Shown here one piece after another: positions 35,301-49,624 of a stretch of DNA of 64,000 bases. Source of the DNA: Rhodosporidiobolus odoratus (Eukaryota > Basidiomycota > Microbotryomycetes > Sporidiobolales > Sporidiobolaceae). The stretch covers positions 806,001 to 870,000 of the forward strand of contig JAOANU010000005.1 in NCBI GenBank assembly GCA_034387635.1, in the 5' to 3' direction. The notes under the pieces were generated by a model. The model did not search any database. It saw only the letters and a program-made list of their open reading frames with translations, and was not told the DNA's origin. The translations under genes were made by a program, and so were the position numbers. How positions within the stretch are numbered: the stretch's first letter is position 1; the number at the start of each line of letters is the position of its first letter.

Positions 35301-38258
35301 GAAGATATGCGACACGCTTTGTAAGTCCGGGTCGCCCCCCCGTCCCAGTCGCGCAAGCACGACACCCGTCGTACAAAAGAGCGCCCTACACCCCTGGGCC
35401 GCTCTTCTTTCTCCTCGGATCGCATACCCGACAAGGTTGTTGGGTGAAGGTTGCGATCCAGGTGAGAGGGCTTCGCAGCGTTCTGCGGCGACGCGGTTGG
35501 AGACGCCAATGGCGCTGACTCGGCGGGGTTGAGTGATAACCAGGGAGGTTGAGGCGCCGGTGTGCCGTAGGATGGCGTCTTCGAGGACGAAGGCGGGCAC
35601 TACGGAGAGTAGCAGGAAGGGGTGACAGGTTAGCAGCGGGAGGAAGGGGAGAGAGTGCGATGAGCGAGGAAGCAGAGAGAGAGGCGAAGACGCACCTTGT
35701 GTTGTCTTGCCCGAACCAGTCTCTCCGCAGACAATCACGACTCTCTCCTTCCTGATAAGCTCCACGATCCTTTCCTTCATCCCCCAAGCCGGCAACCTCT
35801 TCCTTTGCTCCAGCATCCTCTGATACCCCTCCGTGCGCTGGAGCTCCTCAAACTGTCGCTTCAGAGCGACATGTTCTTCCGGCGTCGGCTCACGGCGTTT
35901 CCTCCCTCCTCCCCTCTGAGGCCCGGACGAAGCAGATTTGGTCATCCTCTGCCCTGCCAGGTTCGAGGCCAAACTCGCCGAAGCTCGCTCAGAAGGCGAG
36001 CGGAGACGATCGAGTACCTCCCGCGCGTCGGGTGGATTGTCGATTACCCCTCGGGCATGCTCTTCGAGAAAGGCGACCATTTCGGCTACGACGCCGCCGT
36101 AGCCTCCTTCGACGAGGTCGAGCCAGGCACCGCCGTTCTCGGACGAGGGTGAGGAAGGTAGGAAGCAAGACGAGAGGAGGGTGAGGAGGTGCACACGGAT
36201 ATAAGGCGGAAGGGACGTGGAGGAAAGGTAGAACGTCGGAAGATGGGCGGGTTCACCTGGCGCTGAAGGAGAAGGGTAACGCGAAGAAGGGTGGAAGAGC
36301 ACACGCAGGGATAGTGCCTCTGTGGCGGCTGAAGTTTTACCGCGTCCGACGCCGTTGGTAGTAGTCGGAATGGCGATCTCGACCCCTTCCTTCGTGCGGA
36401 CGAACCTCGACCCAAACAACCCTTCAAGCGCGAGGAGCTCGTCGTCCCTTCTCTGCATGAGCTCCTCCTTCTCCTCTGTAGAGAGCTCCTTTGCCCCCTC
36501 CGCCTGCCGGAACCATTTCCTCCACTCTTCCTCGCCGAGCTTCTCCCTCTCCCCTTCCTCCTGTCCAGTCTCATCAGCGCCCACAAGCCTCCTCACCAAC
36601 ACGTCCACCGTCGCGCCTTCTACATCCCCTTCCTGACCCTCCCCTGCCACAGCGCCCAGCTCTCTAAACTCTCTCTCAACCCATTCCACCCCAACTCCAA
36701 CTTCCCTCGCCACCCTCTCGGCTCTCCACATCCTTCCCAAAGCTTCACTATCACGACTCGTCGCATTCCGGATGGTCGCATCCGCCGGTCGAGCTTCTCG
36801 GAAAGCGGGGGGAAGGTCCGACTCGGGAACGAGGAGGTGGAGGTTGGTTAAAAGGTCGTGCCGTAGTGTGGCGGGATTGAGGGAGGCGTTCGAAGCCGAA
36901 GTGCGACTGTAAGCCAAAGCGCGGGAAACGTGTCCCGGCCGGAATCCCAAGGAGAGGAATTCGGCCTGCAACGCTTGTTCCTGCGGTGAGAACGGGGGGG
37001 AACCGTGTCCGTGGTTTCCATGACTATGACTCGAGGCTGCGTGGTCGTCTCCTCCTCCTCCACTTCCTGCGCAGTTCATCTCATTCTCGAGATCTGGCAA
37101 AGAATCTCGAATGGTTCGTTCGACGAGATCTCGCAGAGCGGTGGGCATGCGGACCTCGGGAGCCTCGAGCCAGCTCTTGGGCAATGGAGGCGGTCCCTGA
37201 GACCGATTGGGCGCCAGCGAGGAAGACGAAGGTGTGCCAGCTCGGTAGCTCGAAGCGGAGGCGGTGGAAGGCGCGCGGGAAGACGAAGTTTGGGTAGAGG
37301 CGGGAGAAAAGGAAGGGGGCGGAGGGGCGGCCGCGGCGGTTTCGAAGGGAGTGGTGGACCAGAGCCATTGCTTGTTTGGGGTTGACGCGGCCTTTTCGGC
37401 TTCGAGGGCGGCCCAGTAGTCTGGAGAGGGGTAAGCAAGGTCCGATTAGTTAGGAAGGTCGAAGTGGGAGGGTGCTCCGCGGTGCACGACGTCTGAATAT
37501 CCCATGCAGCGCGGCAATACTTTTACCCACCCCGATGAGTGGCGGGGAGAAAGTGGGAGAAGAGGGGGGCGAGGGGCAGGATCAAGGGGACAGTGACAAA
37601 CCTCGAGTTTGCGGAGGAAGCTGCATGTTGAGGCGGAGGTTGTTGGCTACTCGGAAGAGAGCGTACACAGCCGCCCAGTGTTTGGCTTCCATCGCGTTGG
37701 TCTTCTCGACGGCTATAGCGGATGGGGCTAAAGTACAAACGCAAGCAGGAAAAGAGAGATCAGCTTGCGAAGGCGATCATGAAGGGCGGGCTGACAGGGA
37801 CAAAGGCGTTCGGGAACTCACGGGGTGGTGGTCTCATGAAGACAGTCTCCATCTCGTTCGTCTTTGGGTGTTTTCTCCTGAGAGCAACGCTTGCGGTCCA
37901 AGAGTTGGGCAAGGTGCCTTTTCTCGGTTGTACGTCTGGTCTCTCCCAGCCATTCTTCTGGCACCTCTCGCTGAGGAGGTTGAGTGGAGTCTTGTAACCG
38001 ATGGCTGCAGGGGGCAGAGAGGTATCAGCAAGGAAGGACAACGGCATGAAAAGAAAAAGAGAAAGTCAGGGTACGGAAGAGGGGCGGCGGTGGTGGGGTT
38101 TCGCCCGGGGCCAGAGGTTTCGGTTCCGGCTTGTTGGCGCCAGCGTTTCCGGACTTTACTATGTTTCGAGGGCCTTTTCTGAGGGGTTTGGCGGGAGTTG
38201 CTGTGGGTGGAGGAGGGGGAGGAGCGGGTTTCGACGAGGATTTGCCTTTGGGTGGCAT
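32340..38258 (-). CDS. DEAH-type RNA helicase with UBA and RWD domains (DHX57/YLR419W type)
   Basis: Sixteen exons on the minus strand: 38075-38258, 37822-38004, 37602-37727, 35696-37420, 35205-35599, 35071-35141, 34780-35014, 34310-34703, 34229-34246, 33978-34125, 33751-33913, 33551-33666, 33373-33490, 33006-33285, 32823-32941, 32340-32723 (1552 residues). Domains in order: Pro-rich N-terminus; UBA-like helix (EFLSLGFRPGHVSRAL, about 314-350); RWD-like region (DDELLALEGLFGSRF, about 490-640); helicase core with Walker A GETGSGKTTQ (about 730-739), DEVH box FIDEVHERS, MSAT, VATNVAETSITI and QRRGRAGR; then the helicase-associated domain (RTPLEALLLQIK) and OB-fold end (SPGRISMELD). UBA plus RWD plus DEVH is the architecture of DHX57, yeast YLR419W and S. 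pombe Ucp12. It is probably an RNA helicase linked to ribosomes or ubiquitin; that is inference. An 18-nt exon codes PGVCYK just after motif VI. Confidence 0.92.
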
Positions 38259-38421
38259 GGCGAGCAGGTCGAGGCTGCCGAGTGACTGGCGGTACGGCGA
38301 ACCGTCCAAACAGAAGAGGAAGAATGAAGCAGTCTAGGATGCGGTGCAGGCTGGAGGTTGACCTCCTCGAACTTGTCAATCGCTTGAGCTGTTAGCTGGC
38401 TAGACAAGACACGGGGGTAAC
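38259..38421. promoter_or_regulatory. SIN3: Short divergent promoter between helicase and SIN3
   Basis: Only 163 bp separate the two start codons, so the genes probably share a bidirectional promoter. I see no obvious TATA box. Confidence 0.6.
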
Positions 38422-38825
38422 ATGTCACAACCACCCGCGTCTGCACCCGGTCAACCCCCTCCCCCTCCCCCTCCCCCTCCCCCTCCCCCTTCTCATTCTC
38501 ATTCTCATACTTCCCCCGCTGCAACTTCATCCTCATCTCGACCACTTCAATTCCCTCAACCTCAACCTCAACAACCTGCCACACAGCAACACCAGTCAGC
38601 CATGCAACAGCAGCAGACCGCCTTTCGTCCCCTCAACGTAAGAGGTCAGCCCAGTCTCTCACTCCCTTGACAGGCTGCCGGCAGAGGCTCACAGCCTCTC
38701 ACGGGCACACAGATGCTCTCCAGTACCTCGACAGGGTCAAACAACAGTTTGTAACAGAGTACGACGGTCAGTCTCGCTTCCCTTCCTGCTTCACTTCACT
38801 TTACCCCGCAATCCCTCTCTCTTTC

Positions 38826-38857
<32 letters not shown>

Positions 38858-41800
38858 CATGTAATTCTCCCGTACATACACACACACGCTGATGCACCCA
38901 TGTCGCTCACCGACAGTCTACGATCAGTTCCTCACGTGAGCCCCCTCCTTCCCTCTCCCTCGTTTGCCCCACTTCGAGCTGACCCTTCTTCCTCTTCGCT
39001 CCACAGCATCATGAAGGACTTCAAGACACAAAAGTACCCACTCTCCTCCCTCCCCACTATGTTGCCCACCTGACTGACCCGCTCTTTGGCGCAGCATCGA
39101 CACTCCCGGCGTCATCGACCGCGTCTCAACCCTCTTCCGCGATCACCCTTCCCTCATTCAAGGCTTCAACACCTTCCTTCCGCCCGGCTACCGCATCGAA
39201 TGCCATGTCGCTCCGTCTGTCGGAGCCGGAGCTAAAGCGGGCGCAAGCACCAACACCATCACCGTCACCACGCCCATGGGCACGACGACAAGAACCCAGA
39301 ACGTCTCGTCTGCCGCCTCTCGCTCCACCCCTTCCATTCCAACCACGGTCCCTCCTGCTGCGCCCTCTCCTGCCCCCCCCGTCTCGACCGCGCAGCCTCG
39401 CCACGCTGCTGCCGCCTCTTCCGCTTTGCCTCAGAACCGCCTGCCTCCCTTACCACCAGTCGGCTCCGCTCCCCCTCCCTCGCGCACCATCTCGCCTCCA
39501 GCTCCGATCCCTCCCTTCGACGGCAACCGTTCCTCGAACGTCGGATCGGCGGGGTGGGGTCAGCCGCAGCCGCAACAGCAGCAGCAACAGCGGAAGCCAG
39601 CTGGGTTTGGCGCTCAGCCTCAGCCTGCTCAGGGCGCGAGACCGTCTGCAGGTGTACCGGACGCGAAGCCTCGGGCACCGGCTGGACCGGCTCAGGGAGG
39701 GCAGCAGGCTCCGGCGCTCGGGCAGTCGCGGGACGAGCAGATGGCGGACGTCAAGCCTTCCGTCGCCGAGCTAAACGCGACTCAACCGAACGCGCACCCT
39801 CATCTACAACAGCAGTCACAGCAGCAGTCACAGCCGTCTCAGCACTCTGCCTCGCCTCTCCCGCAGCAATCTCCGTTTCAACAACCCGCCGCTTCAAACG
39901 TAGCAGCTCAGCAGCAGCAAGCTCCGCAAGCTCAAGGACAGGGTCAACCCACGGCGACTCCCGGTCAACCGCAGATCATGGAGTTCAACCATGCGATCAA
40001 CTACGTCAACAAGATCAAGAACCGCTTTGCTAAAGAGCCGGACACGTACAAGACGTTCCTTGAGATTCTGCAAACGTATCAGAAAGACCAGCGACCGATC
40101 CAGGAGGTACGTCCACACCTCCTCGTGCGTTGCAAGTCGAACCCAGGCCTGACGCTTGAACGTACAGGTCTATACGCAAGTCACGGCCCTCTTCCGCGAC
40201 GCCCCCGACCTCCTCGACGAGTTCAAAGCTTTCCTCCCCGATACCAGCGGCGAAGCCTCCACGGCACCTCTCTCCGCCGCATCCCCAACCTCTCAGCGGA
40301 GGAAAGAACTCCCCTTCGGTCCCGGCGCTGGACAGCCAGGAGCCAGTGCGAAGCCTCAGTCGGCGGTTCCGCCTGCGATGGGCGCTCAGGGTGGAGGTGC
40401 AGCGCGAGCACCGCTACCGAATTCTGCTGCGGGTAGTGACAAGAAGAAGCGCGCGGCACCGGGAACAAGCGACAAGGCAAAGGCGAAGCGGGTCAAGATG
40501 AGCCACCCGCAACAACAACAGCAGCAGCCGATGGGCGAGGTTGAGCCGCATCCCCTCGCTGGCGGTCCTGTCGGGGTTGGGGCAGGTACTGCCTACGGCG
40601 GAGCCGGTGGAGCGCACGTCCGAATGCCGACAGGCGGCTCAGACAGTGGCCCCATTTCTCCTTACGGCGCTCATGCTCCTCCGCCTCCTCCTCCACCTCC
40701 GCACGGCATGCACCATTCCCACCCTTATGGTGCTCCTCCTCCCGGCTTCCCCGGCGCTCCTCGTATGCAATCCGCCTACGACACCTACCTCTCATCTCAC
40801 CGCAACCCGCCACTCGTTCAACCCGAAGAGTTCAGCTTTTTCGACCGAGTCAAGAAGCACTTGGACGATCGAGAAACCTATACCGAATTTCTCAAACTCC
40901 TCAACCTCTTTACTCAAGAAATCATCGATGTCAAGACGCTTTTGGCCAAGAGTTTGTTGTTTATTGGGAATGAGGATGGGTTGGTACAGCAGTTCAAGGA
41001 GTTGGTCGGGTGGGATCCGGTCAAGGATGGGAGGGTCGAGGGGGAGGATTGGATCATTGATAATGAGCCGGTGTTGGAAAGGCCGAGGGTTGAGTTGCAT
41101 TTGATGAAGAGTTTCGGGCCGAGTTATCGGAAACTGCCAGATACGGTACGTCTCGTTCGTTCTCTGCCTGTCTCTCCCGTCTGTGCCCGTCCTCCTGCGT
41201 ACTGACGATTCACTCGCCTGAACGTGCAGGAGATCGACCTCGCTTGTTCGGGACGCGAACCGCTCGACTGGTCCGTCCTCAACGACGAATGGGTCGCCTA
41301 TGCCACCTGGGCCTCGGAAGGATCCGGCGCCCACCGCAAGAATCCCTACGAAGAAGCGCTCTACAACTCGGAACAGGAACGACATTGGTACTCATTCCAC
41401 ATTGAGTCGATGGCGCGCACCGTCTCGTACCTCGAAACTGTCGCGGCGCGGTTAGCGCTCATGAGCATTGAAGAGAGGGCGGTATTCAAGCTTGGAGGGG
41501 AAGAAGGGGGGCTGGGCGGCACGGCCCCGAGCGTGTATGAGAGGGTTGTGAGGAAGATATATGGCAAGGATCACGGGTGGGAGATTGTGCATGCTTTGGA
41601 GGACAATCCGGCTGTGGCGGTTCCGATTGTATTGACGAGGTTGAAGCAGAAGGATGAAGAGTGGAAGAGGGCTGAGAGGGAATGGAACAAGGTTTGGCGA
41701 GAAGTGGTACGTTCTACCCTCCTCTGCTCGCCCACTTACCTCTAGACTGACGTGGCACCATGCCTACAGGACGCCAAGAACTTCTACCGAGCCCTCGACC

Positions 41801-43962
41801 ACCAAGGCATCCCCTTTAAGGCTACCGATAAGAAGGCTACCACGACTTCGAAATCCCTCACGGCCGAGATTGAAACGCTTCGTCGCGAGAAGCAGCAACG
41901 GCGATACGACACGCCCGGCTACACTTGCAAAATCCACCCTTCGCAGTCCTCCGTTGGCCTCACCTACCCTACCGACCCCGACTCTCCTTCTCTTCCAGCC
42001 CCTCTTCGCCCTCTGCATCACTTCGAAATGTACATGACCGACCGCTCTGTCCTCTTCGACGTCCTCAAGCTCACCTTCTCCTACCTCGATCGGGATTCAT
42101 CCGGCTACTCTGCACCAGAACGAGCTCGAGTGGAAGCCTTCCTCCGGCTATTCGTTCCGCTCATGTGGAACGTCCCACACTGTGAGATGGAGGCCAACCT
42201 TGGTCCATCGGCACAAGACCTCACTGACGAGCAGGAGGAGGAAGAGCTCGAGGGTGAGGTAAACGGTTCGAACGGCGGGGGGAGCGATGCGGACTCGGGG
42301 GCCGAAGATGGGTCGGGTACGGAGGATGGGAGGAAGAACGGCCTGAATCGCCGAGTTGGCGCTGCCGACCTTCGCAAGCGACTTCTGCTGCACGCCGCCG
42401 TTACGGCGGGCAGAAACGCTCCCTCCAGTACTACTGGAGTAAACGGGAAGTCGGCTTCGAGGGCTGCCTCTCCAGCGGAGGATGACGACGAGCTTGGGAG
42501 GTTGGCGGAGCAGACCTGGATTCGGTTGACAGAGACGAAGGAGGATGGGGAACCGGTTGTACCGCCGAATGCGGATGAAGTGCTCGAGCCGAGGAGGTAC
42601 AGCTTCTTTGCCAATTCGACCTTCTATTGCCTGATACGGGTCATTCATGTGCGTCTCCTCTTTTCGGCTGCACGACGTCGCTCCACAGACCTGACCAGGT
42701 CGGGATCGTTATCGCATGCAGATCATATACCACCGCCTTCTCAGCTTCAAGAAGCTCGTCGCCGAACTCGCCGCCACCTCGAAACATCGCCGTCTGAGCC
42801 CCCTAGGCGTACAACTCGGCTTGTCCAATCCCGTCTCCGTCGTCGACACGGGCGCGAACCCCGCAGAGCATTACTACGAGCACCTGCTCGACCTCGCCGA
42901 GAAGCTCTTCGATGGAGATGTGGATCAGCAAGCGTACGAGGAGCAGCTGCGGTACATGGCTGGGGCGTATTCGTTCCCGCTCTACACACTTGACAAGCTC
43001 GTTGCGACCGCGATCAAACATGTACGTTGCTGCGCCTTCTCGCTTGAGCTCCCTTTCCCGGCCATGTCGCTTCGCCCTTCGCCCTTTGCATGAGTTTGAC
43101 CTGCGACCGACCTGCAGATCCACAACGCCAACGTCGACGGCAGGTCACAAGACATCGCCACCTTACTCGAGAAGGACCGCGCCCGCTCAACAACCACGCC
43201 TCGTCAGCAAATCGCCTATCGCATGGAAGCAGAAGCGGTTCTCGGTCCGGAAGAAAGCCTCTACCGAATCGAATGGGTGCGTTTCCCAGTGCGCAGGCCG
43301 GGCGCTGCCACGATCACTGACTCTTGTCGTTGTCGTGTTCGCAGATCCCGTCTGAGGAAGCGCTCACCATCCAGCTCCTTGCGAAGGAGGACCTGACATT
43401 CGATGACGCTTCCGGCTCGGACGTCAAGATGCACCAGTCTTGGCTCGCTTCGTACGCCCTTGCGTCCCCGTCTGAAGGAATCGGCGCGCAAGTTGCTGCA
43501 CCGTTGCTGAAGCGGTGCGTTGCTCTTCCCGAACTTGGGCCGTGTGTCCGATCCACTGATTGACAGCTTGCGCGCCGTCCTCAGAAATCGTATCTTGTCC
43601 GAGGCAGAGGACCCGCAAGAGTTCGCCCTTTCTCCTGGTCTTGAAGCCAAGGTTTCGGAACACGCCTACCGCTTATTCTTCGTCGCCGGAACCGAGTATG
43701 TTACAGCCCTCGCACTCTCACTACAGCACTTCGCTGATGAGTTCGTCCTTCGTGCAGAGACTACCTTTACCGCCGGCGCCCAGCAGTCGAAGCTACCAAA
43801 GCTGAGGCAGAACCGGTCAACGCGCGACGGAAAGAACGCTTTGAGCACTGGCTGGACCTGCAGCTCAATGGTGAGCAGGAAGCAGGACTATCTGCTGCTG
43901 AAGGCGGGACGGATGTGGTGTACGAAGGAGGGGTTGAGGAGGATGTCGAGATGGCGCTTTAA
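38422..43962 (+). CDS. SIN3: SIN3 transcriptional corepressor scaffold
   Basis: Thirteen exons: 38422-38644, 38713-38766, 38917-38935, 39007-39033, 39095-40106, 40168-41145, 41230-41706, 41770-42648, 42722-43021, 43118-43276, 43345-43514, 43585-43695, 43758-43962 (1537 residues). Sin3 is the scaffold of the Rpd3 histone deacetylase complex. PAH1 begins at about 73 ([19 protein letters not shown]) and is spread over five exons; PAH2 at about 403 ([15 protein letters not shown]); PAH3 at about 665 ([17 protein letters not shown]); then the HDAC-interaction domain (about 755-860, [34 protein letters not shown]) and the C-terminal Sin3 domain ending in [11 protein letters not shown]. Linkers are Gln/Pro-rich. 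I chose the donor at 38645, not the nearer GTAAGA, because it restores the conserved LNVRDAL. A run of CCCCCT hexamers near 38457-38490 codes poly-Pro. Confidence 0.95.
38452..38491. repeat. CCCCCT hexanucleotide repeat in SIN3 coding sequence
   Basis: About six head-to-tail copies of a CCCCCT unit in the first SIN3 exon, coding a run of prolines at about residues 12-23. Repeat length probably varies between strains, without shifting the frame because the unit is two codons. Confidence 0.85.
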
Positions 43963-44363
43963 ATTGGTTGTTAACGTTGCGTTTCTGTTTTTCTGGAATT
44001 CCTCCTCTTCGTTTCTAAGTGCCGAGGTTCTTGCACCGTGTTGTAACATTGTCCTGGTGGTGTTGGCTGTTGCCTCTCTGTTCGTTCTTTGCTGCGCAGC
44101 GCGGTTATAGCTGTGTTCTCGCGTTATTGAGGAGGTCATTCGAAGAGCGCTGCGTGCTTTCCTCTCACGGGGTCGCAGCATCGAGGGGGAAGCGAAAGAG
44201 CGACTTGCTGGGTTGCAGACAAGAACAAAACGCACGAACCAATTGACCGCGGCCATGCGGAGGAGGCGCTCGGCCTTTCCGAATCTTGGCAGGCCGCCTC
44301 CGGAAGGCCTCCGCTTGCGCTTCTCCCAGCTTGTTCGACTTTCGCTCTTACGCGCACGCTACC
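43963..44363. promoter_or_regulatory. Intergenic spacer between SIN3 and the glycosyltransferase gene
   Basis: 401 bp between two plus-strand genes. It is relatively T-rich just after the SIN3 stop, as expected for a 3' end. Nothing else recognised. Confidence 0.45.
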
Positions 44364-46481
44364 ATGTCATTATGGACCACACCACGGTGGCTCAAGTCAC
44401 CCACTACACCCCTGTTCAGCTATGTTGAACTCCGACAACGAGACTCGATAGACGCGACCTCCACTTCGGCCCCCGCCGGTGGTAACGACCCAGAACAACC
44501 TCCGCCAGCACCACGACAACGCAAAGCCCTCCTACTCTCGTTCCTCGCCGGAGTGGGAGTCGTCGCCCTCGCTTGGCTGGTCTTCGTGGCAGAGTTGCAG
44601 GTCAGATTCGAACGAAGAGTTGGGAGGGAGCGCCAGTTCTGCAGAGAAAAGGAGGAATTTCGGTCGGTCGGAGTGTCTCGCAACATGAACGATGGGTCCA
44701 GGCGGTACGGGCCGCCACGAATAGCAAACCGGGGGAGAAAAGGTAGAGTGCCAGGTCCGAAAGAAGTGCGTCTCTGAGGTCCTGCTCTCGTCTCTCGATC
44801 CTCTCCAGTCAGTACTGGGATGTCTGAGAGACACTCGCTGACATGATCCGCCGGCGTCGCAGCTCCTCACACATCAGGCACCCGCTTCTTCACTCTACAC
44901 AAGTTTGCGAAACGATCTGAAATACCTCATGGCCGATTCTTGGAGCGGCATGACCGGCCAATTCTTAACAGCGTGTTCTGTACTCTACCTTGCACAGGAG
45001 ACGCAGCGCGTTGCAGTTATGTAGCCTTCGCCCTTCGCTTGTACGCATTCGCAAGCCTGGCTCATTTTCCCTCTGTTTCGCAGTCCGTCTCCCTGGCGGG
45101 ATAACGACCACTATCACAACACGCGAGCTCTGATGCGAGATATCTACGACATGGAGCGCTTTCGGAATGAGGTCAGATCTTTCCTGGCTCTCATCTTGCA
45201 CTTTCAGCTGACTTTCTTACACCTGGCAGACTGGCAGCCTCTTTGTCGAGCTTGATCAGGTCAAGCCAATCGACCCCGACGGTTTCAAAACCACGGCAGA
45301 CGAGCTCGGATGCTATCACGGGACGAATTGGGCACGGTTAGGCGTGAGCAGTTTTCTCCTTTCTCCCTCGCCTGTCCACGCTGACGCGGCACGTTTCGAG
45401 AAGAACACTTTGCCCGACTTCCACGTCAACTTCAACAGCTGGGACGTCCCTCGTGTTCGAGGTTGGGCTGAGAACTCGCTCGAAAGCTTTGTTCTCTTCG
45501 ACCTGGACGAGCGATACCGCTTGGCGGAAACCAAGCGAGTGGCCGAGGAACAGAAGAAGCCGATACCGCGTAATATGCAGGGTTCACAGCTGCTGTGCTA
45601 CGACAACATCTGGGCGCTGCAACGAGCTGCGGCGATGGCAGATGGACGGGACGGGCGGGTGGGGGATTACCTCTTCTTCGATGGGCTGCAGCGAGAGCAC
45701 GGAGGCATGTATGAGCTGCTAGATCCGTCCATGCGAGGGAAACATCCGGGTGCGTCGCATTGCTGTTCTCTGTCGCTCGAACCGAGCTGACTTGAGGATC
45801 GCGGGCAGAATGGTTTGCCGTAGGCCGCTTCATCGACTTTCATCCGGATATTTGGGATGTCGCCCTCTTCGCCGTCCGCAAGACTCTCGGCGTTACCGAC
45901 ATTCCCCGCAACCTGCTCACTGTGCACCTGCGACGAGGAGACTTTGTTGTATGCCTACGCCCCCTTCTTGACTATCGTCACTCCCGTCTGAGAAAGCCAT
46001 TCTGACTGACCAAGGATTGCCTTGGCCAGACCTGGTGCGCTCGTAAGGAAGACTGCGTACCTCAGATCGAAACCTATAAACGAGAAGTAGACGACTTGCT
46101 CAAAACTCTGCCGAAGGACACCATCGGTGCGTGTTTTGCCCCTCTTTCCCTCCTTCATTCTCGAGGCTCACTCTCTCCGGATCACTAGTCCTGGCCACCA
46201 CCGACGATACCTCCCCCGACTTCCTGTCCGATCTCACCGCCCTCGGCTGGTTCGTCATCGACCACGAACAAATCGGAACGGCCTCTCTCCTTTCAGCTCG
46301 ATATGGCGAACTCGCTAGCGGGTGGTACGACAGCGCGGTCGATCAAGCTATACATAGCCTCGGAGCGGCATTCGTCGGGACAGGGGACTCGCAGGTGTCC
46401 CTGGTCGGTGCTCTGAGGGTTGCGACCTGGAATGGAGGGGAGACTAGGCAGGTCCGGCGACCGGGAGGATGGCGAGGTTGA
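44364..46481 (+). CDS. O-fucosyltransferase-like type II membrane glycosyltransferase
   Basis: Seven exons: 44364-44765, 44863-45020, 45084-45171, 45230-45749, 45809-45948, 46015-46126, 46189-46481 (570 residues). The protein starts with a short basic cytosolic tail, a membrane helix at about 53-75 (FLAGVGVVALAWLVFVAEL) and a charged stem, as in Golgi glycosyltransferases. The lumenal part has family marks of the GDP-fucose O-fucosyltransferase fold: GMTGQFLTACSVLYLAQETQ, PSPWRDNDHYHNTR, LLTVHLRRGDFV (the HxRRGDF nucleotide-sugar loop, about 427-436), ATTDDTSPDF and a final FVGTGDSQVSLVGALR. The true acceptor and sugar are unknown; many basidiomycetes encode expanded sets of this type. Two uncertainties: a possible 57-nt in-frame intron after codon GGC at 45341-45343, and an AAG acceptor before exon 6. 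The 3' end meets MetAP2 after 115 bp. Confidence 0.82.
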
Positions 46482-46596
46482 GGCAATCAGAATCGAGTTT
46501 CTTGTAGCGATGTGCTTATTAAGGATACCAGGATAGATTGCGGATCCTACGCCAGCGAAGAGAGGAGAAATGATGCTACAGGAAGAACAAGGCCGT

Positions 46597-48631
<2,035 letters not shown>

Positions 48632-48821
48632 CTTGCGGTACGAGTGGGTGGGAAGCCCACTACCCGGCGGAAATCTGAAGTTCGGTTCTCAAGCTTTTCT
48701 TCTTGCTCTCAAGTGGAAAAGGACAGACGTGCAGCGATTGCGGATCAACGCCAATAGCACGGGTCAAGCGTACTACGAGCAACTACTCCTCTCCCTTCAG
48801 TTCGTGCGCCAAGCTCAGCCT

Positions 48822-49624
48822 TTACTTCCTGCCCTTGGTCTGCGAAGCGATAACCTAGATGGGGGGGGGGGGAATCCCAGTCTGATCAGTCAAGCTCGAG
48901 GCCAATCAGTGTAGGGAGAATGAGCGCACCCTCTTGACGATCTTGGCCTCCTCAACAAGGAAAGCGCGGACGATGCGGTCACGGACGCAGTTGGCGCAGC
49001 GGGAGCCACCGTACGCACGCTGGACGGTCTTGACGCGCTTCGAGACCTGCGCGTACTCGCGAGGGCGGAGGGCGGGGACCTGAAAGAGCAATCGCGGTTG
49101 AATACAGGATATACGAGGCAGAATAAGAATAGGGACATACACCGGGAAGGGCGATGTGGCAGTCACCGCACTTCGGGGCCGCGGCGGCCTTCTTGACCGT
49201 GAGGTAGCGGAGCTTGCCACCTGCAGAACATACCAGTGACCATCCGTCAGCAATCTGCGCTCCGCCTCCAGTTCCGCTGTTTGCGCTGTGTGCCCTCTCT
49301 GCCAACACCCCCACTTGCCGAGGCGTCCACCTCGGCTACCGCATCTTCTCAGCTCGACTGGGCTCCGCGTCTCCGTCCAGCCTCCCCTTGCCACCGCCGC
49401 CCCAATTGTATCGCGCTCGATACACTTCCTCAGCAAGGCCAGACATCCTTCCCGGCTTGCCTCGAGCTTCTGACAGCTCGCTAATGGCGGCGAACGAGGC
49501 TCGTTTCGTGTGTAGTCGGCGGGAATGGGAAGAGGGTGAATGTACCGGGGGTCTTGACGATCCGCTTGCCGTTCGACTTGGTCGAGTAGCTCTTGCGGGT
49601 CCTGAGGGTGACGCGTTGAACCAT
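48822..49624 (-). CDS. RPL34: 60S ribosomal protein eL34
   Basis: Four exons on the minus strand: 49546-49624, 49141-49220, 48930-49079, 48822-48854 (113 residues, normal for the family). It is a component of the large ribosomal subunit. The start [20 protein letters not shown] matches eL34 proteins, followed by [16 protein letters not shown], the Cys pair [30 protein letters not shown] and a second Cys pair [16 protein letters not shown]. The end [12 protein letters not shown] needs a final 11-codon exon after an intron whose polypyrimidine tract includes a run of about twelve C. The choice of the second exon's donor (GTATGT at 49140) keeps GVPALRP, matching relatives. Introns are dense, as is common in basidiomycete ribosomal protein genes. 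Confidence 0.94.

Noticed and set aside
38638..38712. Nearer SIN3 donor GTAAGA at 38638
   Set aside because: It would need an acceptor that adds RLTASHGHT before PAH1; the donor at 38645 restores the conserved LNVRDAL directly.
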